A stretch of DNA of 49,033 bases from an uncultured Phycisphaerales bacterium. GTDB lineage: Bacteria > Planctomycetota > Phycisphaerae > Tepidisphaerales > Tepidisphaeraceae. The notes beneath the pieces were generated by a model, which worked only from the letters and a program-made list of their open reading frames with translations, searched no databases and had not been told where the DNA came from. The DNA is taken from positions 1 through 49,033 of the forward strand of contig CAIQIQ010000043.1 of NCBI GenBank assembly GCA_903871935.1, read 5' to 3'. Positions 8,156-16,871 of the stretch are shown in pieces. Numbering within the stretch: the stretch's first letter is position 1; each line of letters begins with the position of its first letter. Position numbers and translations under genes: made by a program.

Positions 8156-9265
8156 ATGCCTCTCCTCGACCAGCACATCCCCTTCTCCCCCAACACGGAC
8201 TTCAGCACCTTCCTCGAAGCCGTACCCGCCAAGTGGGTTGTCTACCTCTTATCCGACGACCAGTCTCGCCCGTTCCAGCTACTCTCCGTCAAGAATCTCC
8301 GCGCCAGTCTGGCCAATCGTCTCACCGAACACCCGGCCGATGAGAAGACCCGTTCAATCCCGTATCGTCAGGTCGTCCGACAGATCTCCTATCGCCGCGT
8401 GGATTCCACCGTCGAAGCCGAGTGGATCTACACACAGCTCGCCCGCGACCTTTTCCCCGCCACCTATCGCAAGATGCTTGCCAATTGGTCTCCCTGGTAC
8501 ATCGCCATCGACCCGGCCGCCCGCTTCCCCCGCTGGCTCGCTATTGAGCAGCCCGATGCCGCCCTCTTCTCCATGACTTTCGGCCCCATCGCCACCAAAG
8601 CGACCGCACAGAAGCTTGTGGAAACGCTCGAAGATGCCTTTGACCTCTGCCGTTATCACCACATTCTGATTCAGGCCCCGCACGGCCAGGCCTGTGCCTA
8701 CAAACAGATGGGCAAATGCCCCGCGCCCTGCGATGGCTCGATCACGCTCGATCAATATCACCGGCAGATCGAGCAGAGCCTCGCCGCCCTGCGTCACCCT
8801 GACCCGGCCGCTGAGCTCGAGCCGAGCATGCGCGAAGCCGCCGCCGACCTCCAATATGAACTTGCCGGCCGGATTAAAGCTCGCATGCAGCAACTCGCCA
8901 CGCTCAAATCCGCCGGCACCAGCCTTGACCAGTTCCGCTTTATCGCGCTCTGCCGAGGCAGCAAAGCCAAGGCATTCAAGCTAATGCTTCTCACCCTCGG
9001 CCAGATTGAGCTCTCCCCCGAATGGTCGACACTGGACGAAATGACTCCCATCCTTTCCGCTCTCCGCTGTGCGCCCTCCGCAGTTCTTCGGCTCGATCCC
9101 TTCCTTCTGGCGTTCATCTCCCGCCACATCCTGCTCAACAGCCCCGACTCCATCCTGCTTCGCGACGCTGATCCCGCCACAATACTGGCCGCCACGACCC
9201 GCCTCGCCCGCCGCAAACCCGAAGCCGAACCGACTGATGAAGGTGTCGAGCAGGAATCGCAGTAG
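8156..9265 (+). CDS. UvrC N-terminal-half homologue with degenerate GIY-YIG and intact Fe-S cysteines
   Basis: Protein of 369 residues resembling only the first half of excinuclease subunit UvrC (about 600 residues). Residues 26-52 align with the GIY-YIG start but GVYLL reads VVYLL and the YVGKAKNLR segment reads LLSVKNLR, so the second signature Tyr-Ile-Gly is gone; a Glu-containing segment follows at 85-95. Residues 165-192 keep four cysteines as C-x14-C-x7-C-x3-C (Cys165, 180, 188, 192) in CAYKQMGKCPAPC, the UvrC iron-sulfur motif. The UVR-like helical segment follows; the RNase H-like and HhH domains are missing. A DNA-binding or regulatory, non-cutting role is inferred. It lies 7 bases behind apgM. 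Confidence 0.75.
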   Translation: MPLLDQHIPFSPNTDFSTFLEAVPAKWVVYLLSDDQSRPFQLLSVKNLRASLANRLTEHPADEKTRSIPYRQVVRQISYRRVDSTVEAEWIYTQLARDLFPATYRKMLANWSPWYIAIDPAARFPRWLAIEQPDAALFSMTFGPIATKATAQKLVETLEDAFDLCRYHHILIQAPHGQACAYKQMGKCPAPCDGSITLDQYHRQIEQSLAALRHPDPAAELEPSMREAAADLQYELAGRIKARMQQLATLKSAGTSLDQFRFIALCRGSKAKAFKLMLLTLGQIELSPEWSTLDEMTPILSALRCAPSAVLRLDPFLLAFISRHILLNSPDSILLRDADPATILAATTRLARRKPEAEPTDEGVEQESQ

Positions 9266-9298
9266 AATAGTCTATCCATCTCACTCGAAGGAGCATAC

Positions 9299-9712
9299 AT
9301 GGCACTGGCAATCATCGTAACACTTGAGAAGGATCTGCCTGCGTCCGTCGCTTACGCCAAGGCCAAGACCGGCAAGGCATTGGCGCGGGAATCGGATCGA
9401 CTGGACGTCGCCGCACGCGGCAAGAGAGTTCCATCGCTCATCGCCCTGATGTCGGAAAGCCATGCCGCCCTTCGGGCACAGATGGAAGCCGCTGGCATCG
9501 ACCCCACAAAGATGCGCCTTCCACCAGAACAGTGGCACAGTGCCTCTGACGGGCTGACCACCGTCCGCGCCCTGTCAGATTACGTCACTGCCAACCTGAA
9601 CGATTTCAAGATGCCCAACCCGATCCTCCGCGACCTCAAAGCCGCCGAGACCCTTCTGGTCGCCGCCGAGGCCGCCGGAGTGAAGTTCCACTTCACCAAG
9701 ACGGAGTTGTAG
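9299..9712 (+). CDS. Small hypothetical protein
   Basis: Protein of 137 residues with a clear ribosome site GAAGGAG (9287-9293) before the ATG. No signal peptide or membrane helix; mostly helical, soluble and probably cytoplasmic. It starts with a short beta strand (MALAIIVTLE) and ends in a helix plus strand (KFHFTKTEL). It starts 33 bases after the UvrC-like gene and may be its partner by position. I do not recognise the family. Confidence 0.7.
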   Translation: MALAIIVTLEKDLPASVAYAKAKTGKALARESDRLDVAARGKRVPSLIALMSESHAALRAQMEAAGIDPTKMRLPPEQWHSASDGLTTVRALSDYVTANLNDFKMPNPILRDLKAAETLLVAAEAAGVKFHFTKTEL

Positions 9713-9739
9713 GCTTGACGGCGGAACCCCACCCTACAT

Positions 9740-9765
9740 GCCGTGGCGTCCGCACACACCACGGC
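9740..9765. terminator. Possible weak hairpin between convergent genes
   Basis: GCCGTGG (9740-9746) and CCACGGC (9759-9765) form a perfect 7-bp stem with a 12-base loop between the convergent genes ending at 9712 and 9855. No T tract follows, so termination is only suggested. Confidence 0.35.
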
Positions 9766-9854
9766 CCGCACAGCAAACGGTGGAACACGATTCACGCCCG
9801 GCTCCTCGTGGTTTCGCTTGGCACGCCTGTCGGGGGCACTGGAGGGGCGGGACA

Positions 9855-10487
9855 TCATGATGCCATCTTTCCGCCCCTGTTCTGTTCTTGCGGACGAAGA
9901 TCCATACGGCTATTGAGAACAATGCCCAGGATTCTGGTCGCCCTCTTGCTGGCGAACCCATTCCCGCCGCAAGCCAATGTGCGTAGCTGTTCGACGAACG
10001 TCTTGTCGGCAACGCGGATCATCAACCGTGCGGCCTCATGAAACTCGCGTCGATAGCGAGGCAAACTGCAGAGCCAGATCCCATAGTGCCTGAGCCGTTG
10101 GTGGTGCTCATCGGTAAGCGGAACTGTTTTGAGTTTTCTCAGGCATGTCTCCTTCGCGTAACCGCATTGATACGCCGGAACATCGACTTCGAGGAAATCA
10201 ATGATGGCATGCACCGCATCAGGAACGCCCTCACTGAACGCTTGATGGAGGGGGAGGAAGTGCTCGCTAAACAGTGACGCGAGGAATTGGTCGCGCTTGC
10301 GCGATAGCGGTTCAGCGGCCTTGTAGGCAATGGCGTTTGCCTGCCAGATCTGCTCCAATGAAGCTGCACCTTTAGGGCAGATGCTGCCCAACGCAGCCGC
10401 CTGCGCCGTATCCCACGCCCTTCTGAACTCCTCATGCGAACGCGCGATCCGGTCCATAAGTTGTCGGTATTCCTGCTGCCGTCCCAT
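9855..10487 (-). CDS. Hypothetical helical protein
   Basis: Soluble protein of 210 residues, almost wholly helical (EYRQLMDRIARSHEEFRRAW, HQAFSEGVPDAVHAIIDFLE), with several Cys and His residues but no classical zinc motif. The pattern of repeated 25-35 residue helical hairpins recalls helical repeat scaffolds, which is only an impression. Single gene on the minus strand, divergent from the phosphatase-like gene. Family not recognised. Confidence 0.65.
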   Translation of the reverse strand: MGRQQEYRQLMDRIARSHEEFRRAWDTAQAAALGSICPKGAASLEQIWQANAIAYKAAEPLSRKRDQFLASLFSEHFLPLHQAFSEGVPDAVHAIIDFLEVDVPAYQCGYAKETCLRKLKTVPLTDEHHQRLRHYGIWLCSLPRYRREFHEAARLMIRVADKTFVEQLRTLACGGNGFASKRATRILGIVLNSRMDLRPQEQNRGGKMAS

Positions 10488-10629
10488 CGCGCACCATTCC
10501 TACTGGCTCCGCCGCGGAAGATCCAGCGGTCATAATCCGTGAACTTCGATGCTATGGTCAGCCATTATACAACGTCGCACCATCTTTCCGCCGCCATCGA
10601 GCCGGTCGTCGGCGTTCGCGCCTCCTGCA

Positions 10630-10659
10630 TTGGGCAGTCCTGCCGCCAAACCCTATAAT
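10630..10659 (+). promoter_or_regulatory. Promoter of the phosphatase-like gene
   Basis: TTGGGC (10630-10635), an 18-base spacer, and perfect TATAAT (10654-10659). The expected transcription start near 10666 is about five bases before the ATG at 10672, giving a near-leaderless mRNA. Confidence 0.6.
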
Positions 10660-10671
10660 CCGCTTCAACTC

Positions 10672-11259
10672 ATGCTCGCCCTGACTACCAAGACCACCGT
10701 GCTTCTATTGATCGGCCTGGCCATCGCGGCCGGCGCAGTGATCTTCTGGTACACGCGGACCTACCATTTCCGCGAAATCGAACGCGGCAAGCTCTACCGC
10801 GATGGGCTGCGCAACAGCACCGAGTTCGCCAATGCCTGCCGCATGGGTCACATCCGCTCGATCATCTCGCTGGTGTCCGATGAGGAGTACTCTTCTGCCC
10901 GGTTCGCCACGGCCATCGACTCCGCTCGCGCCAGAGGAATCCAGACGCTGCGCGTTGCAATCCCATTGGGGGGCTGGCCAACCACTGAGGATATCTATCA
11001 GTTCCTCGCCCTCGCGACGAACCCCGCCAACCAGCCGGCCATCGCCCACTGCCGTGAAGGCGTCCGCCGTACCGGCATGCTGGTCTCCGCCTACCGAATC
11101 ACGGTCATGGGCATGACCAAGGACCAGGCCAAGGCGGCCATCGAAACCTTCGGCCATTCCCGCCGGTCAATCGGCGACATCGAGCGCTTCATCGACCTCT
11201 ACGACCCCGCCACCCGGTCGGTGACATATCCCACCACCATGCCAAAGGGTGATGAGTAG
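10672..11259 (+). CDS. Membrane-anchored tyrosine/dual-specificity phosphatase-like protein
   Basis: Protein of 195 residues with an N-terminal membrane helix (about 8-26) and a cysteine-phosphatase domain. The P-loop HCREGVRRTG at 126-135 fits HC-x5-R, giving Cys127 as nucleophile and the following Arg as phosphate binder. Upstream, YRDGLRNSTEFA and IRSIISLVSDEE match the fold of DSP/tyrosine phosphatases found in planctomycetes. The general acid Asp is not obvious. The start at 10672 is chosen because the TATAAT box lies inside the longer open frame (from 10549). The substrate could be a phosphoprotein or a phosphoinositol compound. NuoF begins 37 bases downstream. Confidence 0.78.
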   Translation: MLALTTKTTVLLLIGLAIAAGAVIFWYTRTYHFREIERGKLYRDGLRNSTEFANACRMGHIRSIISLVSDEEYSSARFATAIDSARARGIQTLRVAIPLGGWPTTEDIYQFLALATNPANQPAIAHCREGVRRTGMLVSAYRITVMGMTKDQAKAAIETFGHSRRSIGDIERFIDLYDPATRSVTYPTTMPKGDE

Positions 11260-11296
11260 CCGCGTCCATGCGATCACGCTACCATATGGCACAACT

Positions 11297-12649
11297 ATGG
11301 CGTTCACTGAACCTGTTTTGACCAAGCGCATCGCCCAGGATCCTTCCCAGCGCAAGCTGCACTGGTATGACGATTACGTGCGCACCGGCGGCTATGAGGC
11401 TTTGAAGAAGGCCCTGACGATGACCCCGGATGAGGTCATCAAGACGGTTACGGAATCCGGCCTGCGCGGCCGGGGTGGGGCGGGATTCGGCGCTGGGCAG
11501 AAGTGGTCCTTTATGCCGAAGGGCGAAAAGAAAAACGGCCCGCATTACATGACCGTGAACGCCGATGAATCGGAACCGGGCACTTTCAAAGACCGCTACC
11601 TCATCGACTACGATCCGCATCAGATGCTCGAAGGCATCGCGATCGGATCCTACGCCACGGGCTGCGAGATCTGCTACATCTTCATCCGTGGTGAGTATCA
11701 CCGGCAAGCCAAGGTGCTTGAGCGCGCAATCAAGGAGGCATATGAGCATGGCATCTTCGGCCCGCAGGGCATGCTGGGCTCCGGGTACAAGCTGGAATGC
11801 TATGTCCACCGCGGTGCTGGTGCATATATCTGCGGCGAGGAGACCGGCCTGATCGAGGCCTTAGAGGGCAAACGTGGCTGGCCGCGGCTTAAGCCTCCGT
11901 TTTTCCCCGCCGCCATCGGCGCATTTGGCCGGCCGACCGTCGTGAACAACGTTGAAACGCTCTGCTGCGTTCCGCACATCATCGAACGGGGCCCGGCGTG
12001 GTTTAAGACGATGGGAACTCCCTCATCGCCGGGTCCAAAGCTCTTTGGCATGTCCGGCCATCTGAACCGGCCGGGCGTATATGAGAACGAGTTGGGCATT
12101 ACCCTGCAGCAGTCGATCGACATGGCCGGCGGCATGAAGGGTGGCAAGTACAAGGCCGCCATCTGCGGTGGCATCTCGATGGGGGTGCTGGGGCCGAATC
12201 AACTTGATATCAAGCTCGACTTTGACGATGTCCGCTTTCGGGGCGGTTGCCTGGGCCTGGGAACGGCCGGCATGATCGTCATGAACGAACATACCGACAT
12301 GGTTGAGGCGCTGCGCAATTGCGTCCGTTTCTATGCACACGAATCCTGCGGCCAGTGCACCCCCTGCCGCGAAGGCGCACCGTGGATGCGGAAAATCCTC
12401 GATCGCATCCTCGAAGGCGGCGGCCGTCTCAAGGACCTGGATATGCTGCTGGAGCTTGAGAAGACGATGGGCACGATGCCCGGCACCACGATTTGCGGTC
12501 TGGCCGATGGCACCGGCTGGGCGACGCGCACCTTTATCAACAAATTCTATGATGAATTCGCAGCCCGCTGCACGAATCCGGATACAGTTCCGCTGACGAT
12601 CTCATCAAGGCCGGCGGTGATTACGCCGCTAGGCGCGAATACCAGGTAA
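11297..12649 (+). CDS. nuoF: NADH-quinone oxidoreductase subunit F
   Basis: The NADH-binding flavoprotein subunit of respiratory complex I or of a related NADH-linked dehydrogenase: it takes electrons from NADH to FMN and on to the N3 [4Fe-4S] cluster on the cytoplasmic side. About 450 residues, normal length. Visible motifs are the Gly-rich NADH/FMN segments RGRGGAGFGAGQKWSFMP and GAGAYICGEETGLIEALEG, the ESEPGTFKDR loop, and the N3 cluster ESCGQCTPCREG with a later Cys in TTICGLADG. The start at ATG 11297 (MAFTEPVL) fits family lengths; the open frame extends to 11249. No nuoE, nuoG or other nuo gene is next to it. Confidence 0.92.
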   Translation: MAFTEPVLTKRIAQDPSQRKLHWYDDYVRTGGYEALKKALTMTPDEVIKTVTESGLRGRGGAGFGAGQKWSFMPKGEKKNGPHYMTVNADESEPGTFKDRYLIDYDPHQMLEGIAIGSYATGCEICYIFIRGEYHRQAKVLERAIKEAYEHGIFGPQGMLGSGYKLECYVHRGAGAYICGEETGLIEALEGKRGWPRLKPPFFPAAIGAFGRPTVVNNVETLCCVPHIIERGPAWFKTMGTPSSPGPKLFGMSGHLNRPGVYENELGITLQQSIDMAGGMKGGKYKAAICGGISMGVLGPNQLDIKLDFDDVRFRGGCLGLGTAGMIVMNEHTDMVEALRNCVRFYAHESCGQCTPCREGAPWMRKILDRILEGGGRLKDLDMLLELEKTMGTMPGTTICGLADGTGWATRTFINKFYDEFAARCTNPDTVPLTISSRPAVITPLGANTR

Positions 12650-12739
12650 TGCGCATCGCCTTCACAGGGACGCCTGTAGTGGCGGCGCGAGTGAGTCATG
12701 GTTATCTGACTTGCCGGCTTGCGCCGTCACTGCGAACAA

Positions 12740-13978
12740 CTACTTTGCTGCAGCCTGCTTAGCCTTCCCCGCGGCCTGATCTATCGCCTGCTCCCACTCC
12801 GCCTTGCCGCCGCGCGGCGCGCCCACAAACACCTTGGTCACCATGCCATCAGGCCCGATGATCATGGATGTCGGGTACGCATTCACACTGAACTTATCGC
12901 AGACTGCCTGATCGGTATCCAGCAACACAGGCACAACCAGCTTCTTCTCCTTAAGGAAGGTCGCGACCTGATCCTTCTCTTCGCCGGCATTAACCGCGAA
13001 TACCCGTACCGCGTCATCCTTCCGGGCCTGATACAGCGCATCGAGTTCCGGCAGCGACATCACGCATGGACCACACCAGGTCGCCCAAAAGTCGAGAACA
13101 ACCACGTTTCCTTTGAGCGATGAGAGCGTCACCGGCTTGCCATCCATGTCCGGCAGCGTGAAGTCCGGCGCAGGATGTCCCTGCAGCGCCACCGCTGCCT
13201 GTCCCGCATCATTGGCGTCGGTAGCCGCCTGAGCCGTGGCTGGCGGCATCCAGGCAAACTGTGTCGCCTCAATTGCCACATCCGGTTTCACCTGGTCATA
13301 GCTGATGGTAATCAGCGCCTTAATGACCTTCTCAGCGCCACGCTTGCGCAGCAGATCAGACATGTCATATCGTGCCTGACGCAGCAGTGATGTTTTGGCA
13401 TCGAATGCGAGGTTGATGATGCGCCCATCGGATGCCGTGAACATCAGAGTGGCCGGCGAATCGCCGTCGGTAGCGGGGTCTGGCGCAACCTTGACAAACG
13501 TCGCCCCCTCCATCACGTCACCGATCGATCCCGCGGACAATGCCAGCAGCATCGCGGGATCCTGCACCTCAAGCATCTCGCCAAACGGCGGGGGCATCAT
13601 CCGGTAGGAAACCTTCCCTTCCGGTGCGTCCATTGTCTTATAGATGTTGCTCTTAATATCAAGAATATAGAGCTTCTTGCCTGTTGAACCGGCGAGCACC
13701 TCGCCCTTTACTTCATGGCGGAACAACCCCGGAGCTTTGTAGATTGCCGTGATATCGACCGAACGGTCCGACTTCCGCCCGCTCACATCCAGGTCAGCCA
13801 CGATCTTCCCGGCCACCTGCACCGACTGCAACTGCGCATAGGCAGCTTGCACCTTTTGGATAAGCTGCCGCGCCGCCGGAGTGGGCTCCTTCTCATTCTT
13901 GTCATCAGCAGCGTGAACCAGGCCGGTCAGCATCAGACTGCCGACCAGAACCATACAAGTTACCAGCCAGTTGCGCAT
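12740..13978 (-). CDS. DUF2092-like lipoprotein-carrier domain fused to TlpA-like thioredoxin
   Basis: Exported protein of 412 residues. A signal peptide (1-23, cleavage near VHA) leads to an LolA/DUF2092-like beta domain (about 30-245) and then a TlpA/ResA-like thioredoxin domain (about 265-405) with the redox motif WCGPC at 301-305 and the cis-proline region VNAYPTSMIIG. It likely works outside the cytoplasm as a thiol oxidoreductase; the first domain may bind a lipid or lipoprotein. This fusion is common in planctomycetes. Convergent with nuoF. Confidence 0.85.
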   Translation of the reverse strand: MRNWLVTCMVLVGSLMLTGLVHAADDKNEKEPTPAARQLIQKVQAAYAQLQSVQVAGKIVADLDVSGRKSDRSVDITAIYKAPGLFRHEVKGEVLAGSTGKKLYILDIKSNIYKTMDAPEGKVSYRMMPPPFGEMLEVQDPAMLLALSAGSIGDVMEGATFVKVAPDPATDGDSPATLMFTASDGRIINLAFDAKTSLLRQARYDMSDLLRKRGAEKVIKALITISYDQVKPDVAIEATQFAWMPPATAQAATDANDAGQAAVALQGHPAPDFTLPDMDGKPVTLSSLKGNVVVLDFWATWCGPCVMSLPELDALYQARKDDAVRVFAVNAGEEKDQVATFLKEKKLVVPVLLDTDQAVCDKFSVNAYPTSMIIGPDGMVTKVFVGAPRGGKAEWEQAIDQAAGKAKQAAAK

Positions 13979-14099
13979 ATGTCGTTCCTACGTTGTTTGC
14001 TCCAGATCGCCGAACAGGCACAATTCTAGGCCTGCCGCAGTGGTTCGCTCGGAACACGCCTCGCGGAAGCCCGTCGGAAGCAAGCGCCGCCGCACATTC

Positions 14100-14435
14100 T
14101 CAGCCAGGCGGCCAGGTGAACGGGCGACCCGCGAGGACATGCAGATGCAGGTGAAACACCGTCTGTTGAGCTCCTGCGCCGCAGTTAAACACAGCGCGAT
14201 AATCCTTCTGTCCCAATGACGCCATCACCTTCGCGGCGAGCACATGCATGCCGCCCACCAGTTCGGCATCTTCCGGCTTCACATCATTGAGCGTAGCGAT
14301 CACCCGCTTGGGGATCACCAGCACATGAACTGGCGCCTGCGGCGAGATGTCGTGGATGACAATGTACTTCTCATCCTCATAGGCAATCTTCGCTGGAATC
14401 TTGCGCTCGATGATCTTCGTGAAAAGAGTTTCCAT
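14100..14435 (-). CDS. HIT family purine nucleotide hydrolase
   Basis: HinT-type HIT protein of 111 residues that would hydrolyse purine nucleoside phosphoramidates or adenylated compounds. The catalytic triad HLHLHVL is at 95-101 (His95, 97, 99), and the N-terminal beta region TLFTKIIERKIPAKIAYED is typical of the HinT branch. Length is normal. The next minus-strand gene upstream is a phosphodiesterase (ends 14468); the two are close enough to share a transcript. Confidence 0.9.
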   Translation of the reverse strand: METLFTKIIERKIPAKIAYEDEKYIVIHDISPQAPVHVLVIPKRVIATLNDVKPEDAELVGGMHVLAAKVMASLGQKDYRAVFNCGAGAQQTVFHLHLHVLAGRPFTWPPG

Positions 14436-14467
14436 CGCGGCTCTCCTTCTATCCGTGGATCATCTCC

Positions 14468-14959
14468 CTAAACCTCTCCGATCTCAAGAAACTCAACTGT
14501 ATCCGCGGATGTGTCGAGAAGGGCAACGGTTTTCAACGATGCCCGGTGCAAGGCGCCGGGATTGATAACACGCACGCGCCCAACCCGCTGATCGTTCCTG
14601 GAGTGAGAATGGCCCAGGAGGAGGTAATCGCAGTCCTGGGCACTGAGAATGCGCTGCACCTGGCGTTGATCATCACCATGGAGAAAGCTGACGATCTTGC
14701 CGTCCAGAGTGAGCCGACCCATTGCACCGCAGCAGCTAATGCCCAAGGCCGCCGCGTGGCCCTGGAGCGTGGGATGATCATAGTCGCAGTTTCCCCAGAC
14801 GAAGGCACAGGGTATGCCGACCATCAGATCGAGCACTCGCGCGCTGCACACATCGCCGCAGTGGATTAACTGCTTCGCCCCGCGCTTGCGCAGCCGTTCG
14901 ATCGCAACACTTGTTGTATCGACCCGGCCATGGGTATCGCTCAGTACGCCGATCAGCAT
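14468..14959 (-). CDS. YfcE/MJ0936-type metallophosphodiesterase
   Basis: Small calcineurin-like phosphoesterase of 163 residues. Motifs in order: SDTHG near the N-terminus (metal Asp and His), HCGDV, WGNCDYD (GNCD), FLHGDD and LLGHSHS, which together make the two-metal site. The family cleaves phosphodiesters and some members act on cyclic nucleotides; the substrate is not readable here. ATG 14959 (MLIGVLSDTHG) is preferred since the strand starts there in relatives; an ATG 11 codons upstream (14992) is the alternative. Confidence 0.87.
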   Translation of the reverse strand: MLIGVLSDTHGRVDTTSVAIERLRKRGAKQLIHCGDVCSARVLDLMVGIPCAFVWGNCDYDHPTLQGHAAALGISCCGAMGRLTLDGKIVSFLHGDDQRQVQRILSAQDCDYLLLGHSHSRNDQRVGRVRVINPGALHRASLKTVALLDTSADTVEFLEIGEV

Positions 14960-15070
14960 GGGCAACCCCACAGCACACTCGGTCTCGGGCAATCGGAGCG
15001 TAGAAACGGACTGCCGGCAGCTCTTGCAAGCCGCCGGCAGTCCTGTGATCAGAATCAGACAGAACCGGCA

Positions 15071-15580
15071 TTAGAACCGGAAGCCGACACCAAGGTCACC
15101 CACGAAGAACGATTCTGACGGGTCGGTCAGATCGTAGGTGTAACCAGCGCGGACAAAGATGAAGGTCGTGCCGTTCACGAAGTACTTCGCGCCTACTTCC
15201 GGGCCAACCGCAGCATAGCCCGTGCTGCCGGCGGGGTACTCGTAGCCACCATACACACCGGCGAACGGCTGAAGAGCGCCGAAATCGAAGTGATAGTCAA
15301 AGGCTCCGTGCGTCAGGCCGCCCCATGACACCTTGTTAACATTGGGCAGATCGGTGTCATTATCGAGATAGCTGACTTGCTGACGCAGGCTGATCTCGGC
15401 TTCCTTGGTCAGGAAATAGCCGAAGCTGCCAGTTACGCCGATGAAGCTACCCTCAACGCTCTTGGGAGCACTGGCGGTGCCCGACAGAGTCAACTCTTTG
15501 TCGCCAGCTTCAAACTGAGCCGAAGCGATCGCCGGAACCGCGAGCAGTGCCAGCACAGGAACCACGAATTTCCGCAACAT
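15071..15580 (-). CDS. Outer-membrane beta-barrel protein
   Basis: Protein of 169 residues. GGAGG just upstream makes ATG 15580 the start instead of the ATG five codons earlier. The signal peptide ends at AIASA/Q. The rest alternates polar and hydrophobic residues in amphipathic strands (EISLRQQVSYLD, HGAFDYHFDFGALQPFAGVYGGYEY, TFIFVRAGYTYDL, VGDLGVGFRF) and ends in Phe, the usual signal for barrel assembly into the outer membrane. It fits a small eight-stranded barrel of the OmpW/OmpA-beta type. A structural or transport role is inferred. Confidence 0.82.
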   Translation of the reverse strand: MLRKFVVPVLALLAVPAIASAQFEAGDKELTLSGTASAPKSVEGSFIGVTGSFGYFLTKEAEISLRQQVSYLDNDTDLPNVNKVSWGGLTHGAFDYHFDFGALQPFAGVYGGYEYPAGSTGYAAVGPEVGAKYFVNGTTFIFVRAGYTYDLTDPSESFFVGDLGVGFRF

Positions 15581-15934
15581 GATTGCCTCCTTCATAAGGT
15601 AAGGCCGGAACCATTAGCCAAGGCACGCCAACCGTGCTCATGGCCGGGCATTCGCCCGCGGGCCGTGCGGTAAATCAAGGCCCGTGCGAAGTGGAAGGAA
15701 TCAGGTCTGTAACGACCCACACTCTTTTCCCCTCGCAACGGCGTCTCCTGCCCTACAAGGCAGAATCCGCCGCCACATGCCCGATGGACCGCCCATCAGG
15801 CTCGACGGTAGTCTAGTGAACTAACCTCCGCTTGAAAAGGGCCTTACGTGCATTTCTGCTGTAATCCTACACACAGACCCGGCGCGGAATTAGTTTCCAT
15901 TAATACCCGATTGGTCATCCAGGCGGCAAATCTT
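15581..15934. other. Gene-free spacer between purQ and the barrel gene
   Basis: About 350 bases. It must hold the promoter and leader of the barrel gene, but I see no convincing -35/-10 pair, hairpin terminator or repeat. A GGGC-ATTC-GCCC type stretch near 15650 is too weak to call. Confidence 0.4.
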
Positions 15935-16723
15935 TCAACCATTCTTAACAAACTCAACCGCATTCCGGAACACCGATAATCCAGCGCCCGCCTGATCAAG
16001 TTTGCCGCGACGGGTCCAGGCATAATGCTGGGTAGCGTCTACAAACCGCTCTGGATGCGGCATCAGACCGAAAACAAGCCCGGAACCATCACATACACCT
16101 GCGATATCATCCACGCTGCCGTTGGGGTTCCAGGGATCCTCGCCCCCGGCGTCCTTGCCATCTGGACGGGCATAGACCAGCGCCACCTGCTGATTGTCCC
16201 AAAGCTGTTTGCGGATCGCATCGCTGCCGGGCACGAACTTGCCTTCTCCGTGGGCAATCGGCAGTTCAAAAGGTTCCAGCCCGTTGGTCCAGATGCATTT
16301 GCTGCTCTTCACCGCCAGATGAACCCAGCGGTCGATAAACCGGCCGCAATCGTTGTTGGTCAGCGTGCAGGTCTGGCCGGCATTCTTCCCGGATGCCCCT
16401 GGTAGCAGTTCGGTCTTTACCAGAACCTGAAAGCCGTTGCAGATGCCGATCACCGGCTTGCCGGCGGCGAGGAACTTGCCTATGGCATCGCGGAGGTGGT
16501 TCATGATCTGGTTGGCAAGGATCTTGCCGGCCGCGATGTCGTCGCCATAGCTGAAGCCGCCTGGAAGCGCCGCAATTCCATATCCTTCCAGCAGCGACTT
16601 GTTCTCAAGGATGCGGTTGATGTGAACGAAATCACACTTCGCCCCGGCCAGTTCAAAGGCATGGGCGGTTTCCTGATCGCAGTTCGTGCCGGCCGTTCGC
16701 AGGATCAACGTCTTGACGTTCAT
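15935..16723 (-). CDS. purQ: Phosphoribosylformylglycinamidine synthase, glutaminase subunit
   Basis: Supplies ammonia from glutamine for the fourth step of purine synthesis. It is a class I glutamine amidotransferase of 262 residues: the N-terminal motif RTAGTNCDQETAHAFELAGA, the oxyanion strand LPGGFSYGDD, the nucleophile Cys in GICNGFQVL, and the His-Glu pair in LMPHPERF are all present. ATG 16723 (MNVKTLIL) matches family starts; the frame reaches back to 16780. It works with PurL, which is not in this window; in the split form PurS is also needed. Confidence 0.93.
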   Translation of the reverse strand: MNVKTLILRTAGTNCDQETAHAFELAGAKCDFVHINRILENKSLLEGYGIAALPGGFSYGDDIAAGKILANQIMNHLRDAIGKFLAAGKPVIGICNGFQVLVKTELLPGASGKNAGQTCTLTNNDCGRFIDRWVHLAVKSSKCIWTNGLEPFELPIAHGEGKFVPGSDAIRKQLWDNQQVALVYARPDGKDAGGEDPWNPNGSVDDIAGVCDGSGLVFGLMPHPERFVDATQHYAWTRRGKLDQAGAGLSVFRNAVEFVKNG

Positions 16724-16788
16724 AAGCCGTGGGAGTCTACCGGCACCAGCGCATCGGTGAAAGAGCCCCCTTGTGTGCATGAGGTGGA

Positions 16789-16819
16789 TTGACGAGGTGT
16801 AGCAGCCCTACAGTATACA
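16789..16819 (+). promoter_or_regulatory. Possible promoter of the 3D-domain gene; symmetric box
   Basis: TTGACG (16789-16794), a 19-base spacer, and TATACA (16814-16819). The centre CAGTATACAG also reads TATACT on the minus strand (16812-16817) and could serve purQ, about 90 bases upstream of its start. The spacer is longer than ideal. Confidence 0.35.
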
Positions 16820-16871
16820 GCCGGCACGTGAGAGGGAGACTTGCTTGCCGGCGCGAACAGGGGTGATGTGA

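Noticed and set aside
6988..8232. A 414-codon open frame on the minus strand
   Set aside because: Antisense to apgM and to the start of the UvrC-like gene, with no recognisable domain.
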